Below are positions 1-9,489 of a DNA stretch of 64,000 bases, one piece after another. The translations under genes and the position numbers were made by a program. Origin of the DNA: Brachionus manjavacas (lineage: Eukaryota; Rotifera; Eurotatoria; Ploima; Brachionidae); NCBI GenBank assembly GCA_019054805.1, contig JAHQIY010000002.1, positions 4,340,001 to 4,404,000 of the forward strand. Reading direction: 5' to 3'. The number at the start of each line of letters is the position of its first letter. Position 1 is the first letter of the stretch. The notes under the pieces are model-generated. The model was not told where the DNA came from. It did not search any database and saw only the letters and a program-made list of their open reading frames with translations.

Positions 1-1512
1 TTTTAGTTATTTTCAAGTTTTATTCAGTTCATTAATAAATTAACAAAAAGGAATTCTTAAAATATTCTCAAATTTATTTTAAAATCTAAAACATTAGATA
101 ATTAAAATAACAATAAAAAAATATTTTGAAAAATATAAACAAAGTAAGGCTTATTTTCTGAATATTTTTTAATTAGTCTTTAAAGATAATAAAAAACATC
201 ACAGGACTTATAAAAATTCAAATTAGCTTTTAAAAATAAATCTTTTGATTGTTGCCCGCTATTTCTCAGAGAACTGAATATTATTAGCGACAAAATCTAG
301 TACTGTTGAACTTGAAGCTAAAACTGGTTGATTTTGATTAGAAACATTAACAATTGAATAATTTACACTTTGGACTGTACTTTTTGATAATTTTGATTGT
401 TCATCTGTTTGTAAATCGCAGCAATCGAATTTCTCCCTAAAGCTGAGAAAGCATTTTTTTCAATGGAATTTCTACCTCATTTTGGATTGCAATCGACAAT
501 AAAATGAACAAGTGATTAGTTGTAAACTTTCTGAATCGATTTATTAATGAATTTCCTATTCCATTGCAATAACTCATCAAAATCATTCCAATAATCTTCT
601 TTTTTTTTCATTTTTTTTTCATATTCAGCTTTAACTAAAAATTTCCTTGTTGATGCAAAGTCCGCATCTCTATTAAGCGACAATTTTCTGCAAAAAGTCT
701 TTCAATACTTAATAAAAATTGTTTTAAAAATGATTACCCTCTTCTTTGATATTTATAATTAAATACCCTTTTATTATCTACTGAACGTTTTTTTTTTAAA
801 AAGACAAAGAAATGAAAAATATTAAAGGACCTTAAAAATGCAAATAAATATAATTTATATATATGAAATAAATTGTAAATAAAAAAAAGATGTTTATTAA
901 TCAAATATAACAAAATAATTTTAAAAGAAATATTTGAAACTTGAATTAGAATGTTTTAAATTAAAACTATTCATAAATTTCTTGAAAAATTAAAAAAAAA
1001 GAGGATCGGTCAACAGGATTTACAAAAATAAATTCATGGGAGAAAATGAGTCGTTTGATCAAACGAATATTTTCAAATTTAAATATTATTCAATAATAAA
1101 CCCTTTTTAAAAGAACAGAAAAAATTGCTTAAAAATTTTAAAGGAAGAAAAAGAAGAAAAGGAAAAAGATAGGCCTAAGAAGCAAAAATTGAAGAAAAAT
1201 ATTCAAACTAAAAGTATTTCAAAAAGAAAAAAAGAAAAAGAAACTTGATCGATTTTCTCTTTTTTCTCTTAATTTTTGCTATTGTGATTTTTAATAAAAA
1301 ACATTTTTTTTCTGGAATGAGAAAACATTAAATAATTCAGAAATCTTGTACAATGGTAGAGGTAAAACATTTAGAACATTACGCAATAGATAACAAAAAG
1401 GTATTATGATAAAATTTCTTTTATTTAATGGTCTATTAGATCGATGGTTTAGATGAAACTTTGTATATTCTGCTGCATGCAATCTTTATGGGTTGTTGAT
1501 TTGAATTTTGGG
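1..1512. other. Gene-poor left edge
   Basis: No convincing gene is seen here. On the minus strand about 253-420 reads open for some 50 codons with protein-like composition (Q/S/V/N-rich, ending in a stop at about 253), and about 530-700 reads open with charged residues (E/K/D, W). The two stretches are in different frames with stops between them, so this looks like a degraded transposon coding region, not a host gene. The rest is AT-rich with homopolymer runs. Confidence 0.35.
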
Positions 1513-1520
1513 TATAAAAA
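1513..1520 (+). promoter_or_regulatory. TATA box of the 1576 gene
   Basis: TATAAAAA, preceded by GGG, sits 56-63 bases before the ATG at 1576. The spacing and the match to a canonical metazoan TATA box support a core promoter with transcription starting near 1545. Confidence 0.5.
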
Positions 1521-1575
1521 AGAAGAGAAATTGTATATCGATATCAAAGAAAATTCCAATACTTTAAATTAAAAA

Positions 1576-2136
1576 ATGAGTTTCTCAACTAGCCAATTCA
1601 GCGCTCAATTGCCAACCAAATCTTTCAATTTTAACCCAGCTGATTTCGCAGCTCCAGCTCCAGCAGCTCAAGCTCCACAAATCCCAGCTGAATTCACTTC
1701 TCAGCAACCAAAATCATTTAACTTTCCACAAGTTGATTACGCCAGTGAAATACCATCTCAATTTTCAACCAAATCAAACAGCACATTCAGTTTTTCATCT
1801 GCTAGCCCACAATTTCCATCTGCTGACTCTTCTGCCAACCAATTTTCAAGCAACCAATTCTCAAGCAGCCAACTTTCAGCTGCACCTCAATTGCCATCTA
1901 CTGACTTCTCTTCCAACCAATTCTCTGCTCAACAATTGCCACCAGCTGACTTTTCTTCCAACCAATTTTCAAACAACCAATTCTCTTCCCAGCAATTCCA
2001 ATCAGCTGATTTGTCATCAAGCCAATTTTCTGCCCCAAGCACAAATCAATTCGAGGATTATTCTTCAAAATGGTCAGCTGCCCATCAAGCTTCAAACGAA
2101 GGTCTCGCTCAATTCAAACAAAACTTCGGCAACTAA
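1576..2136 (+). CDS. Low-complexity Q/S/F-rich protein with C-terminal SSKW-AHQASN motif
   Basis: Single-exon ORF of 186 residues; function not recognised. The protein is built almost entirely of S, Q, F, N, A and P. Residues about 75-150 are short imperfect repeats around SSNQFS, often preceded by LPxxDF. The last 25 residues depart from the repeats and contain SSKWSAAHQASN followed by a helix-like LAQFKQNF end. No signal peptide, membrane segment or known domain is visible. A TATA box lies about 60 bases upstream, which supports this ATG and a compact highly expressed gene. A paralogue with the same C-terminal motif lies at 3808-4308 on the other strand. Composition resembles prion-like or condensate-forming proteins, but that is inference. 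The open +2 frame over the same bases is a shadow of the repeats. Confidence 0.75.
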   Translation: MSFSTSQFSAQLPTKSFNFNPADFAAPAPAAQAPQIPAEFTSQQPKSFNFPQVDYASEIPSQFSTKSNSTFSFSSASPQFPSADSSANQFSSNQFSSSQLSAAPQLPSTDFSSNQFSAQQLPPADFSSNQFSNNQFSSQQFQSADLSSSQFSAPSTNQFEDYSSKWSAAHQASNEGLAQFKQNFGN

Positions 2137-2568
2137 GCTAATTAAAAACACAATTTTTATAATGAATTTCATTTTTTTTTTAAAAGAACATTATAGAATA
2201 GAATAGTAATAAAATTTTAAAAAAAATTTTTAGTTTTAATTTTTTCCGTCAAATCTTGGGTCATTTTTGAAACACGATGGTTGTCGATTAATTTGTTACT
2301 TTTGTAAATACAAATAAAAATTTTAAAAATTTATCCTAATAATCGTTTTTTTTTTCCACATTTATTTTGAATCAATGATCAAAATCTTTAAATACTTGAT
2401 CTCCAAGCATTTTTTTTAATGAGAATCTGAAAATGATTAATCAATAGTAAATATATAGCAACCAATTTAAAATTTGAATTTTATTCTTATTTTTTATCAT
2501 TCTAGAAAAAAAATGAGGTTTTTTTTGGTATTTAAATTTTAAAAATGAATTTTTTGTGAGAATTCTTT

Positions 2569-2650
2569 GGTAGCTCTTTACACCGTACATACCATACTAA
2601 AGATAAATAGAATAGCATTACTTTTAGTTTGAATCAGGAGCATAATTTGA
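2569..2650 (+). repeat. Hairpin-capable direct repeat, copy 1
   Basis: This block is similar to 2978-3071 in direct orientation. Shared landmarks in order are TAGCTCYTTACACCGT, AAAGATAAATA, AATAGCATT and TTTGAATCAGGAGCATAATTT. The ends pair as GCTCTT with AGGAGC, using one G-U pair. The second copy pairs as GCTCCT with AGGAGC, so the stem is kept despite the base change. It could be a small structured RNA, a solo element end, or a shared 3' regulatory hairpin; none can be proved here. Confidence 0.5.
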
Positions 2651-2977
2651 GATAAATCTTTTAGTTAACTCAAATATAATTTCGAATATATCAAAAATAT
2701 GTATTTTTTTTATCAATTTCTTAATAATAAATGACAAAACTTTGTTAAACATTTTTTTAATTCTTAAATAGGATATTTAATTATTTTTTTTTCTGAAGTT
2801 CTAATTAAATTCGAATCAAATTGATAAAAAGTTTTAATATGATCATTAAACTGATTAAAAAAGACGAATTTTACCTATTCAATAATGAATTTTAAAATGA
2901 GAATAATTGTTTTTGTTTATTAATTGATTAAAAAAAAAATGAAGAAATTATATTATTAAATCAAGGTAAATTCCATG

Positions 2978-3071
2978 TTAGCTCCTTACACCGTTCATGC
3001 TATACATACATTAGACTTCTTTAAAGATAAATATAATAGCATTTCTTTAAATTTGAATCAGGAGCATAATT
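2978..3071 (+). repeat. Hairpin-capable direct repeat, copy 2
   Basis: Second copy of the block at 2569-2650, about 12 bases longer in the middle. It has an outer stem GCTCCT/AGGAGC and an additional inner stem ATGCTA/TAGCAT that copy 1 lacks. It lies about 740 bases downstream of the stop of the minus-strand gene at 3808-4308 and about 840 bases after the stop of the 1576 gene. Confidence 0.5.
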
Positions 3072-3807
3072 TAAAACGACTTTTATAATAAAAATAACTT
3101 TCTTTTATTTATTAGTTAGTATACATAAGGAAAATAATTCTCAAGTCAATTTCAAAATAGCAAAATAAGTCAAATTTAAATTTTTTTATGTGAGTAATGA
3201 AATTTTTTTAGCGTAAAAATTAAATTTGGAGTTTATTTTCGGAAAATATGCTATATTCAGGATATTTTCTAGCTAATTCAATTTTAATTGTTTTAACATA
3301 CAAACTATGCAATTAACTCTATTATATTTGTCTCTTTAATTTAAAAAAAAAAACAATAATTTATAATTTACACAATAATTTTGCGTAGTGCATTTTGCAG
3401 AGATTTTCACATCATTAGCAGACATTTACAGTTGATTTAACTTTAAATGTAGCATTTTTTACATTCTCAGAACTAATTTAGTTAATTTTTTTACATTGTA
3501 TCTTGTTCTTTTGCCCTAAACATCATGAAACCCTCTCTGCATTTAAAAACTAATGCCTGCTAAATTCTGCAATTCAATGCAATTCATCGCACTTAGTAGA
3601 GTTCTATTTTTTAAATAACAAAAATTGTTGAATTTATTTTATTTAAATAAATGAATTTAAACTTTTGTAAGGTTGATTAAATTTTTTTAATAATGAATTT
3701 AAAATAAATACATTATTCTTTCCGAAAAATTTTATTGATTAAATCATTTTACTCAATTATCAAAAAAATGTTTTGCATCAAATTTTGATACAGAATTTTT
3801 TCTTGTT

Positions 3808-4308
3808 TTAATATCCATATGACCCAAAATGTCCTGCGCCTGAGTATTGTTGGAAATTTGGATATTGAGCAAAGTTAGATTGTGGTTGTGGTACAGATTG
3901 AAATTGAGATAAAGCACTATTCGAAGCTTGGTGAGCAGATGCCCACTTCGATGATAAATCTGCAGATTGGGCCTGACCAGATTGAGATGATGGTTGAGCC
4001 GACCAGTTTTGAGTTTGAGCGGGGAGTTGTGGAGCTGGATATTGAGAATTCGAAAAATTCGATCCTGCCGACCAATTCATAGTTGGAGCTGGGAGTTGAG
4101 GAGATCCATGTGATTGATTTTGCCAATTTAAAGTTTGAGCTGGAAGTTGATGCGCCGAAAATTGCTGATTTGATGTTGGAAATTGAACATTGGAAGGAAG
4201 AGATGGATGTGAATATTGTTCATAAGGAGAAGTGTTGAAAGTTAAAGCGCCTTGGAAAGCTGGAAAAATTTGTTGACCTGTAGATTGTGTTGGTTGTTGG
4301 AAGCTCAT
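3808..4308 (-). CDS. Low-complexity Q/P/S-rich paralogue with SSKW-AHQASN motif
   Basis: Single-exon ORF of 166 residues, convergent with the 1576 gene. It has no recognised domain. The middle (residues about 50-110) repeats a unit close to PQLPAxTxNWSA three times. Then comes SADLSSKWASAHQASN, the motif shared with the neighbour, followed by LSQF and a Q/Y/G-rich tail ending in GYGY. The shared motif plus similar composition and size make the two genes diverged tandem-inverted paralogues. No signal peptide or membrane helix is visible. A TATA box about 75-80 bases upstream supports the start. The function is unknown; structural, coat or condensate roles are possible but only guessed. Confidence 0.75.
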   Translation of the reverse strand: MSFQQPTQSTGQQIFPAFQGALTFNTSPYEQYSHPSLPSNVQFPTSNQQFSAHQLPAQTLNWQNQSHGSPQLPAPTMNWSAGSNFSNSQYPAPQLPAQTQNWSAQPSSQSGQAQSADLSSKWASAHQASNSALSQFQSVPQPQSNFAQYPNFQQYSGAGHFGSYGY

Positions 4309-4382
4309 TTTAATTTTTTAATTATAACACTCAGTGAAATAAACTTTACTTGGTACTGCTCTTTTTTGAAAAGTATTATTCC

Positions 4383-4390
4383 TTTTATAT
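4383..4390 (-). promoter_or_regulatory. TATA box of the 4308 gene
   Basis: Read on the minus strand this is ATATAAAA, 75-82 bases upstream of the ATG at 4308. The distance is similar to that of the TATA box of the paralogue at 1576. Confidence 0.45.
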
Positions 4391-5004
4391 TACTTTATCT
4401 TCTTGTCGCTTGATTTATTTTGTAAGCAACCAATCTATCAACAATTAGAGACACGCTGGCTCAGACTGGCTCATACAAAAGAAACACCAAAACCCATATG
4501 GTTTTTCTTAAATTGGTTTTAAGTAAAAGCTTTTTCAATTCATTTAACTTCGACTAGTTTTTCAATGTATATTTTAGAGCAACACAGATAAACTAGGTTT
4601 TATTTAAAATTTGATTAATTTTGATAAATAGACAGAGACAAATTTGTGACCTTAATATGACACTCACTTCCTTTGAGGCATTAAATTCATTGACCATTAA
4701 AAAACTAAAAATTTCTAAAATATTTAAAATAAAACTACATGATAGAATAAAAATTTTAGAAAAATTCAAGAATCCAAATTTTATAACCTTTTTGATTTTT
4801 AAATGCAAAGAGAGAAACATTTAGAATCGATCGAGTTCTAGAGTGAAAACGATATTTAAATGAACGTAAACGCGAATTAAAAAGGAATTAAATTTTCTGC
4901 TTGGAATTTTTTCCAATAATATGAGTATCACTGAGAAAAAAATAATTAAACAAAATTTGATTTAAAAATTTTTTGACGTTTTTTAATATATTTTTATGAG
5001 AGTC

Positions 5005-6216
5005 GCTGCGTTACACACAAATTTCCTAACACACATTTTTTTTTTTTTGCTGCGTTCAACCTATTTTTTTTCTCAACACACATTTTTTAGTATTTGTGCG
5101 TTTTATTCTAAAAAATGAGTGAAAAGTAAAAAAACAAAGTTTCTGGTAAAATTTTATTTAAAATAAAAAAAAATATAAAATTAGGAAATTAATTTAAAAA
5201 AAAAAAGTAAGCTATTTTTCACAAAAATTACAAGTCCACAATTTAGTCGATTTAAGACTATTAGAACATTTAAGATGAAAATTTTTATAACAAATCGAAC
5301 AAATTTTAACATATTCCTTCAAATTAAAGTATTCATTACAAATGTCACATTTTAAATTAATCTTATAAGAAAATAAAGAAGCTTTAAGTTGTTTTAGACC
5401 ATCATCAGAAAATAATGACGTAAAATTGTTTAAATTGTTTTATTGTTTTTAAGAAATTGATTATAAATAAAATAATTTTCTAATGATAAATGTGAAAGAT
5501 CTACAATCAAATCTTCTTCTTGTATTTTAACCTGTGTACTCATGATTTTATTGATTTTTGACTCATCAACAATTACAACCAAAAGAAACTTTTTGATTCT
5601 TTGTTCGTTTTTCGAAACTTTACAATCAGGCGCAAGTACTAACGCAGCATGTTCAGACTCATCTTCGTTAATTTTTTCGGATTATAAAAATATTGATTAT
5701 TTTGATAACCATTATTTAAATTGTTGTATTGGTAACCATTATTTAAATTGTTATATTGGTAACCATTATTACAATTCGGTTGCCAATTATTAGGATGCAT
5801 TTGAAAACAATCGTTATAGTAAAAAGAATTTGGGTACATTTTAATGATTCAAAATAATTATTAAGCATTTTATATCAATATGCATTGTCATTTTCAACAG
5901 TATATAAATAAAAGTTAAAAGATAAATCAAAAATTGATCATTTATTTTTAATTATTTAGACAGCATTGTACTAGGCATCAAAGTTAATTGGTCTTCAAGT
6001 ATCAATAATTAGAATTTTCGCTATTCGCTATTAAAAGGTTGCATTGTTACAAACAATATTTTTATTCGTAGTCCAATTTCCATTAAATAGAGGCTAATTA
6101 AAAAGTCCAAAAAAAGTATTTTCAATAAAAATTTTTTACCTATTTTTACCTATTTTTTAGAATAAAACGCATAAATTCTAAAAAATGTGTGTTCGGAAAT
6201 TTATGTGTAACGCAGC
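5005..6216. mobile_element. DNA transposon-like element with long TIRs and PHD-finger cargo
   Basis: The ends are inverted repeats: 5005-5115 starts GCTGCGTTACACACAAA, and 6148-6216 read in reverse starts GCTGCGTTACACATAAA. Both continue through TTTCCKAACACACATTTTTTAG and GCGTTTTATTCTAAAAAAT. The left arm is interrupted by about 45 bases that include a second partial GCTGCGTT start. The body holds a minus-strand coding relic (5212-5839) and no transposase, so the element is non-autonomous. No clear target-site duplication was found. The superfamily is not recognised. Confidence 0.6.
5212..5839 (-). pseudogene. PHD-finger protein gene inside the TIR element
   Basis: Read on the minus strand, a protein of roughly 200 residues can be followed across three segments in two or more frames, so at least two frameshifts break it. 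Segment 1 starts MYPNSFYY and is N/Y-rich with the unit NNGYQYNNL repeated. Segment 2 is acidic and charged. Segment 3 ends with a zinc finger: CDIC, CSIC, FHLKC and WTCNFC. This is the C4HC3 spacing of a PHD finger (CxxC, 12 residues, CxxC, 4 residues, HxxC, then WxCxxC), followed at once by a stop. PHD fingers bind histone tails in host proteins and also occur in some transposon proteins. Whether this is transposon-encoded or captured from the host cannot be decided. Confidence 0.55.
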
Positions 6217-6505
6217 CAATTTCTATTTTTATCGCATTTAATTATTTTTGTAATACATATTCATTAAAAAATTAAAAAATTTGATTATTGTTTAAAAAAG
6301 AATAAAAAAATCTATAAAAACTTTCAATTTTTAATTTATCAATAAAAAATAATTTATATTTTTGTTTATAACGGATGGTCAAAAAGAATACCTTAAAAAT
6401 GCACACCCTGACTGTATCTTAAAAATAACATTTTGGTCATTTATGTCAAAAAATTTGTCTCTTTCTTCTCTTTTATATGAATAGTTGCTTTAAATTCATT
6501 TAAAT
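6217..6505. other. AT-rich spacer
   Basis: Nothing recognisable between the two elements apart from the 8-bp ATTTAAAT at 6498-6505, the left target duplication of the next element. Confidence 0.4.
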
Positions 6506-7131
6506 TAGTGTTGGTGTCCGTGCAAGCGGACAGTAAACGGGCCAAAATTTTCCTAAACCGTGAACGTGACCGTATTAACCGTTCCAATTTTGGCGGGCGG
6601 ACATTGGCCCTTTTATTTAAGCGAGCTAATTTTTTGCCCCGTTTAGCAACCGTTTAAATTTAAACGGGCGGTCTAAGAAACCGTCTAAATTTTCGCGGAC
6701 GGACCTAAACCCGTTTTTTTGGCGGGCTACTTTATGGCCCGTTTAGCAACCGTTTAAATTTAAACGGGCGGACAAAGTTCGAAATTTGGCGGGCGGGTTT
6801 ATAATTTAATAAAAATACTTTTCTTAAATAATAAATTAAAAATAAATTTTTAAATATTTTTTTAAAAAAAAAGGACTTGATAATTATTTTTTATTACTAG
6901 TCAAATTTATAATTTGTATATTTGCCGTTCCAGGTAGTTCTTTAGCGGCCTGGTTAAAGTCAAAGTCACTAGAATTAAGGTTTTTAGAAAAAATATTTAA
7001 AAATTTATTTTATTTAAATTTAAACGGTTGCTAAACGGGCCAAAAAATTAGCCCACTTAAATAAACGGGCCAACGACCTTGAGTAACCGCCCGTCTATTG
7101 GACCGGTTAGCTCTGTCCGCATCCAACACTA
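6506..7131. mobile_element. hAT-type foldback MITE with perfect 8-bp TSD
   Basis: The ends are TAGTGTTGG and its complement CCAACACTA, flanked on both sides by ATTTAAAT (6498-6505 and 7132-7139), a perfect 8-bp target duplication as hAT transposases make. The arms are long (about 180 bases left, 130 right) and unusually GC-rich for this genome, with iterated AAACGGGC and ACCGTTTAAATTT units, one of them repeated within the left arm. There is no coding sequence, so it must be moved in trans. The internal segment near 6921-6975 is similar to the reverse complement of 28290-28335. Confidence 0.8.
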
Positions 7132-7476
7132 ATTTAAATTATTTAAAATATATTATATTAAATGCACAAAACAAGAAAACTGTTTTAAAATTTAAGCATC
7201 CGAGTATATTTTTAAGAGTAAGCTTTTTACTGAAAATAAACAAATGAATAAAAATGGTGTTTTTTAAAATACGACCAGATCTGCAATTTTTGTTATATTT
7301 TCTTTTGGCAGAATAGTTTTTAGCTACTTTAGTCTTTAAATTCATTTTTTTTAAATTTTAAATAAATAGATTTTATTTAAAATTTTTTTGTCAAGATAAA
7401 ATTTATGTGCGTTGAAAATTAATTCAAAAATTTGCGGTAGCACAAATTAAAAAAAAATTTGCGACGGAATTTTCGA

Positions 7477-7515
7477 AATATTAATTTAAAATATTCTATA
7501 TTTTAAATTAATATT
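7477..7515. repeat. Perfect AT-rich palindrome
   Basis: Eighteen-base arms (starting AATATTAATTTAAAATAT) are separated by TCT. This is a strong cruciform or hairpin candidate in a stretch with no gene. It may be the centre of an old foldback element, since GAATTTTCGAA-like bases flank it on both sides. Confidence 0.5.
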
Positions 7516-7724
7516 TTATTTAAATATTAATAAATATTTAATATTTTATAAAATTTTCGAATTTTTTATGTGCGGTGGTTAGGCTCACCCTACATTTACT
7601 TAATTTACTGGCACCTTAAAAGTTTCAATTTGTATTAATTCCTGTGATTTCATTTAATTTAAATGAAAGAATTAATTAAAATAAGCATATTTAATTACAG
7701 GGAATTAATACAGGGAATCCTTTC

Positions 7725-8155
7725 AAAAATCAAAAGACAACCTTATATCGTTTTGATAAGCAAATTCCGTATAGTGACAGTCCAATCTTCCTTGGGATAA
7801 AATTTGACGATCACTTATGCTTTAAACTACATTTATTAGATCCAAATGTCCAGATGTAGGGTAAAGATAGTAAAAATTCTTTCCCACAAATCTTAAAATT
7901 TAAGTAAAAAAAACTATCGAGTATTTGTAATGCTCTGATAGGGTCATTATTACAGCAATTGATTATAGCTTCTTCATCTTTAGTCTAGCTTCACATACTA
8001 ACTTTTATATATTTTATTAATGGCTGTATCTATTTCCGTTTCTAATTTTTGTTTGTATTCAATTTTGCTTTCTTTATATTCCTTTGCAAAACTTTAATTT
8101 TTATTATTATTTTACTTCTCCTTATGGAGGTTAATTTGAATAAAATAAAATAAAA
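7725..8155 (+). mobile_element. LINE relic, reverse-transcriptase C-terminal part and 3' tail
   Basis: In frame near 7750-7830 the translation contains DSPIFLGIKFDDHLCFK, which fits the conserved block after the YxDD core of Jockey-superfamily LINE reverse transcriptases (family pattern FLGIxFDxxLxF). Stops and frame changes follow. The relic ends with a CTCC/GGAG hairpin near 8110-8130 and an AAATA-type microsatellite tail, typical of LINE 3' ends. It is 5'-truncated and dead. Confidence 0.6.
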
Positions 8156-8364
8156 TAGATTACAAGTACTTTTATTTTTATTTAGTTTAGTTAACACCGC
8201 GTGAGTAATGATTAGATGATTTTACAAATCCTCTCTTTATTAAGCATGCTTATATTGTAGACCATTGGAAAAATTAATTGATAAACAAAAATTATAAAAA
8301 ATGTGCTAAAAACTTTAATTTTATTTATTATTTTTTATTTTAATTAATTCTGAAGGAGTTATAG

Positions 8365-8790
8365 GGTTATGTCTTAAACATACACCCATCAAGATTGCGA
8401 AAAAACAACACCGGGTGTAGATCATCAAAATTTTCAGAAAAGTGAAATTTTTTTCAGATACATTTATTCATAATTATCTAAATTTAACTATACTCTCATT
8501 TTTTATCTAAAAAAAAATTTGTCATCACCTTTAAATTTCGAATGAAAAAAAATAAAACCCAAAACACCCAAAAATAGATTAAATTTTTGAATAGAGCATA
8601 AAAATATCTACTAGGAAATGTAGTTTTTATAAATTAATTAATTTGATTTTGCCATTAAAAATCGAAAAAACAACTTTTTTGGCTCTTCGAAATTCGATTT
8701 TTTTGCCTTTTTCCATTTTTTTTCCACTATGTAAAATTGCATTAATAGGTAATAAATCCTGAGGAATCTGAAAATAAAATCAGATTTCTT
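8365..8790 (+). repeat. Dispersed repeat of unknown family, copy 1
   Basis: This segment of about 400 bases is similar to the reverse complement of 19665-20110. Shared landmarks are GAAAAAACAACAMCGGGT, ACCTTTAAATTTCGAATG, GAGCATAAAAATATCTAC and TCCWGAGGAAT. No inverted termini, target duplication or long open frame is evident. It may be a non-coding piece of a larger transposon. Confidence 0.6.
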
Positions 8791-9222
8791 CTATCTGATT
8801 TAGTTTTTAAAAAAAATTTTGGCTATTTTTTTAAGATTTTGTTAAATTTTTATAGCAATTCTACAACTATTTTCTAAAGTAAATCAAATGTAAGGAAAAG
8901 TTTAAAAAAAATTATCCTTTTTTTTTTTAATTTTTAGACAAAAATTTTTATTATTTTAAATTTTAATATATTTAAAAGTTTGGTAGACGCACAAATAGCC
9001 TAGCAATAAGGAGAGGTGGTGAGTATACTGTATCAAAATATTTTTGTCAGGATGAGTACTCAACTGGGAGTTAGAGTCAACTTACCAGCGAAGAGCAAAA
9101 AGAAAATTTATTCATTTTTTTGGAATTAAGCTGAAAAAAGGAAAAACGGAAAAAACAGTTCCATTAAGATATAAACATTAAAAGAGACTCAAAATTTCAA
9201 ATAAAATTTTAGAACAAACTTA

Positions 9223-9487
9223 CAGTACTGATTCGTCACGTGGAATTTACGTAAAATAAAACGTTCGTAAAATTACGTAAATTTACGAAATTTTTCGATT
9301 TTTTAAGTAAATTTTCGTAAATTTACCTTATTTTACTTTGGCCAAAAAATGGCCGAATTTTTGTAAATTTTGGTAAATTTTCACTCAAAAAAAAATTTAA
9401 GAGTTTCTATTGCTTTTTTTTGGCAAAAAGAAAATTTACCAAAATTTACGTAATTTTACGTAAATTCCACGTGACGAATCAGTACTG
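9223..9487. mobile_element. Tc1/mariner-type MITE, young
   Basis: A 265-base element flanked by TA on both sides. The TIRs begin CAGTACTGATTCGTCACG and are identical for about 35 bases, which suggests recent movement. The interior is made of ACGTAAATTTACG-like iterations and holds no coding sequence. A shorter relative with the same CAGTACTG ends lies at 29464-29589. Confidence 0.75.
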
Positions 9488-9489
9488 TA

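Larger units (their letters stand above)
2137..3807. other. Intergenic between the convergent SSKW genes
   Basis: This stretch separates the 3' ends of the two convergent paralogues. Apart from the duplicated hairpin block at 2569-2650 and 2978-3071, it is AT-rich with no open frame worth reporting. Confidence 0.5.

Noticed and set aside
1733-2206. 157-codon open frame overlapping the SSKW gene
   Set aside because: It is a shifted reading of the same Q/S/F repeats, has no promoter or start of its own, and the 1576 frame has the paralogue at 3808.
5542-5793. 83-codon plus-strand ORF
   Set aside because: Antisense to the N/Y-rich repeat of the PHD-finger relic; its repeats are a mirror of that coding sequence.
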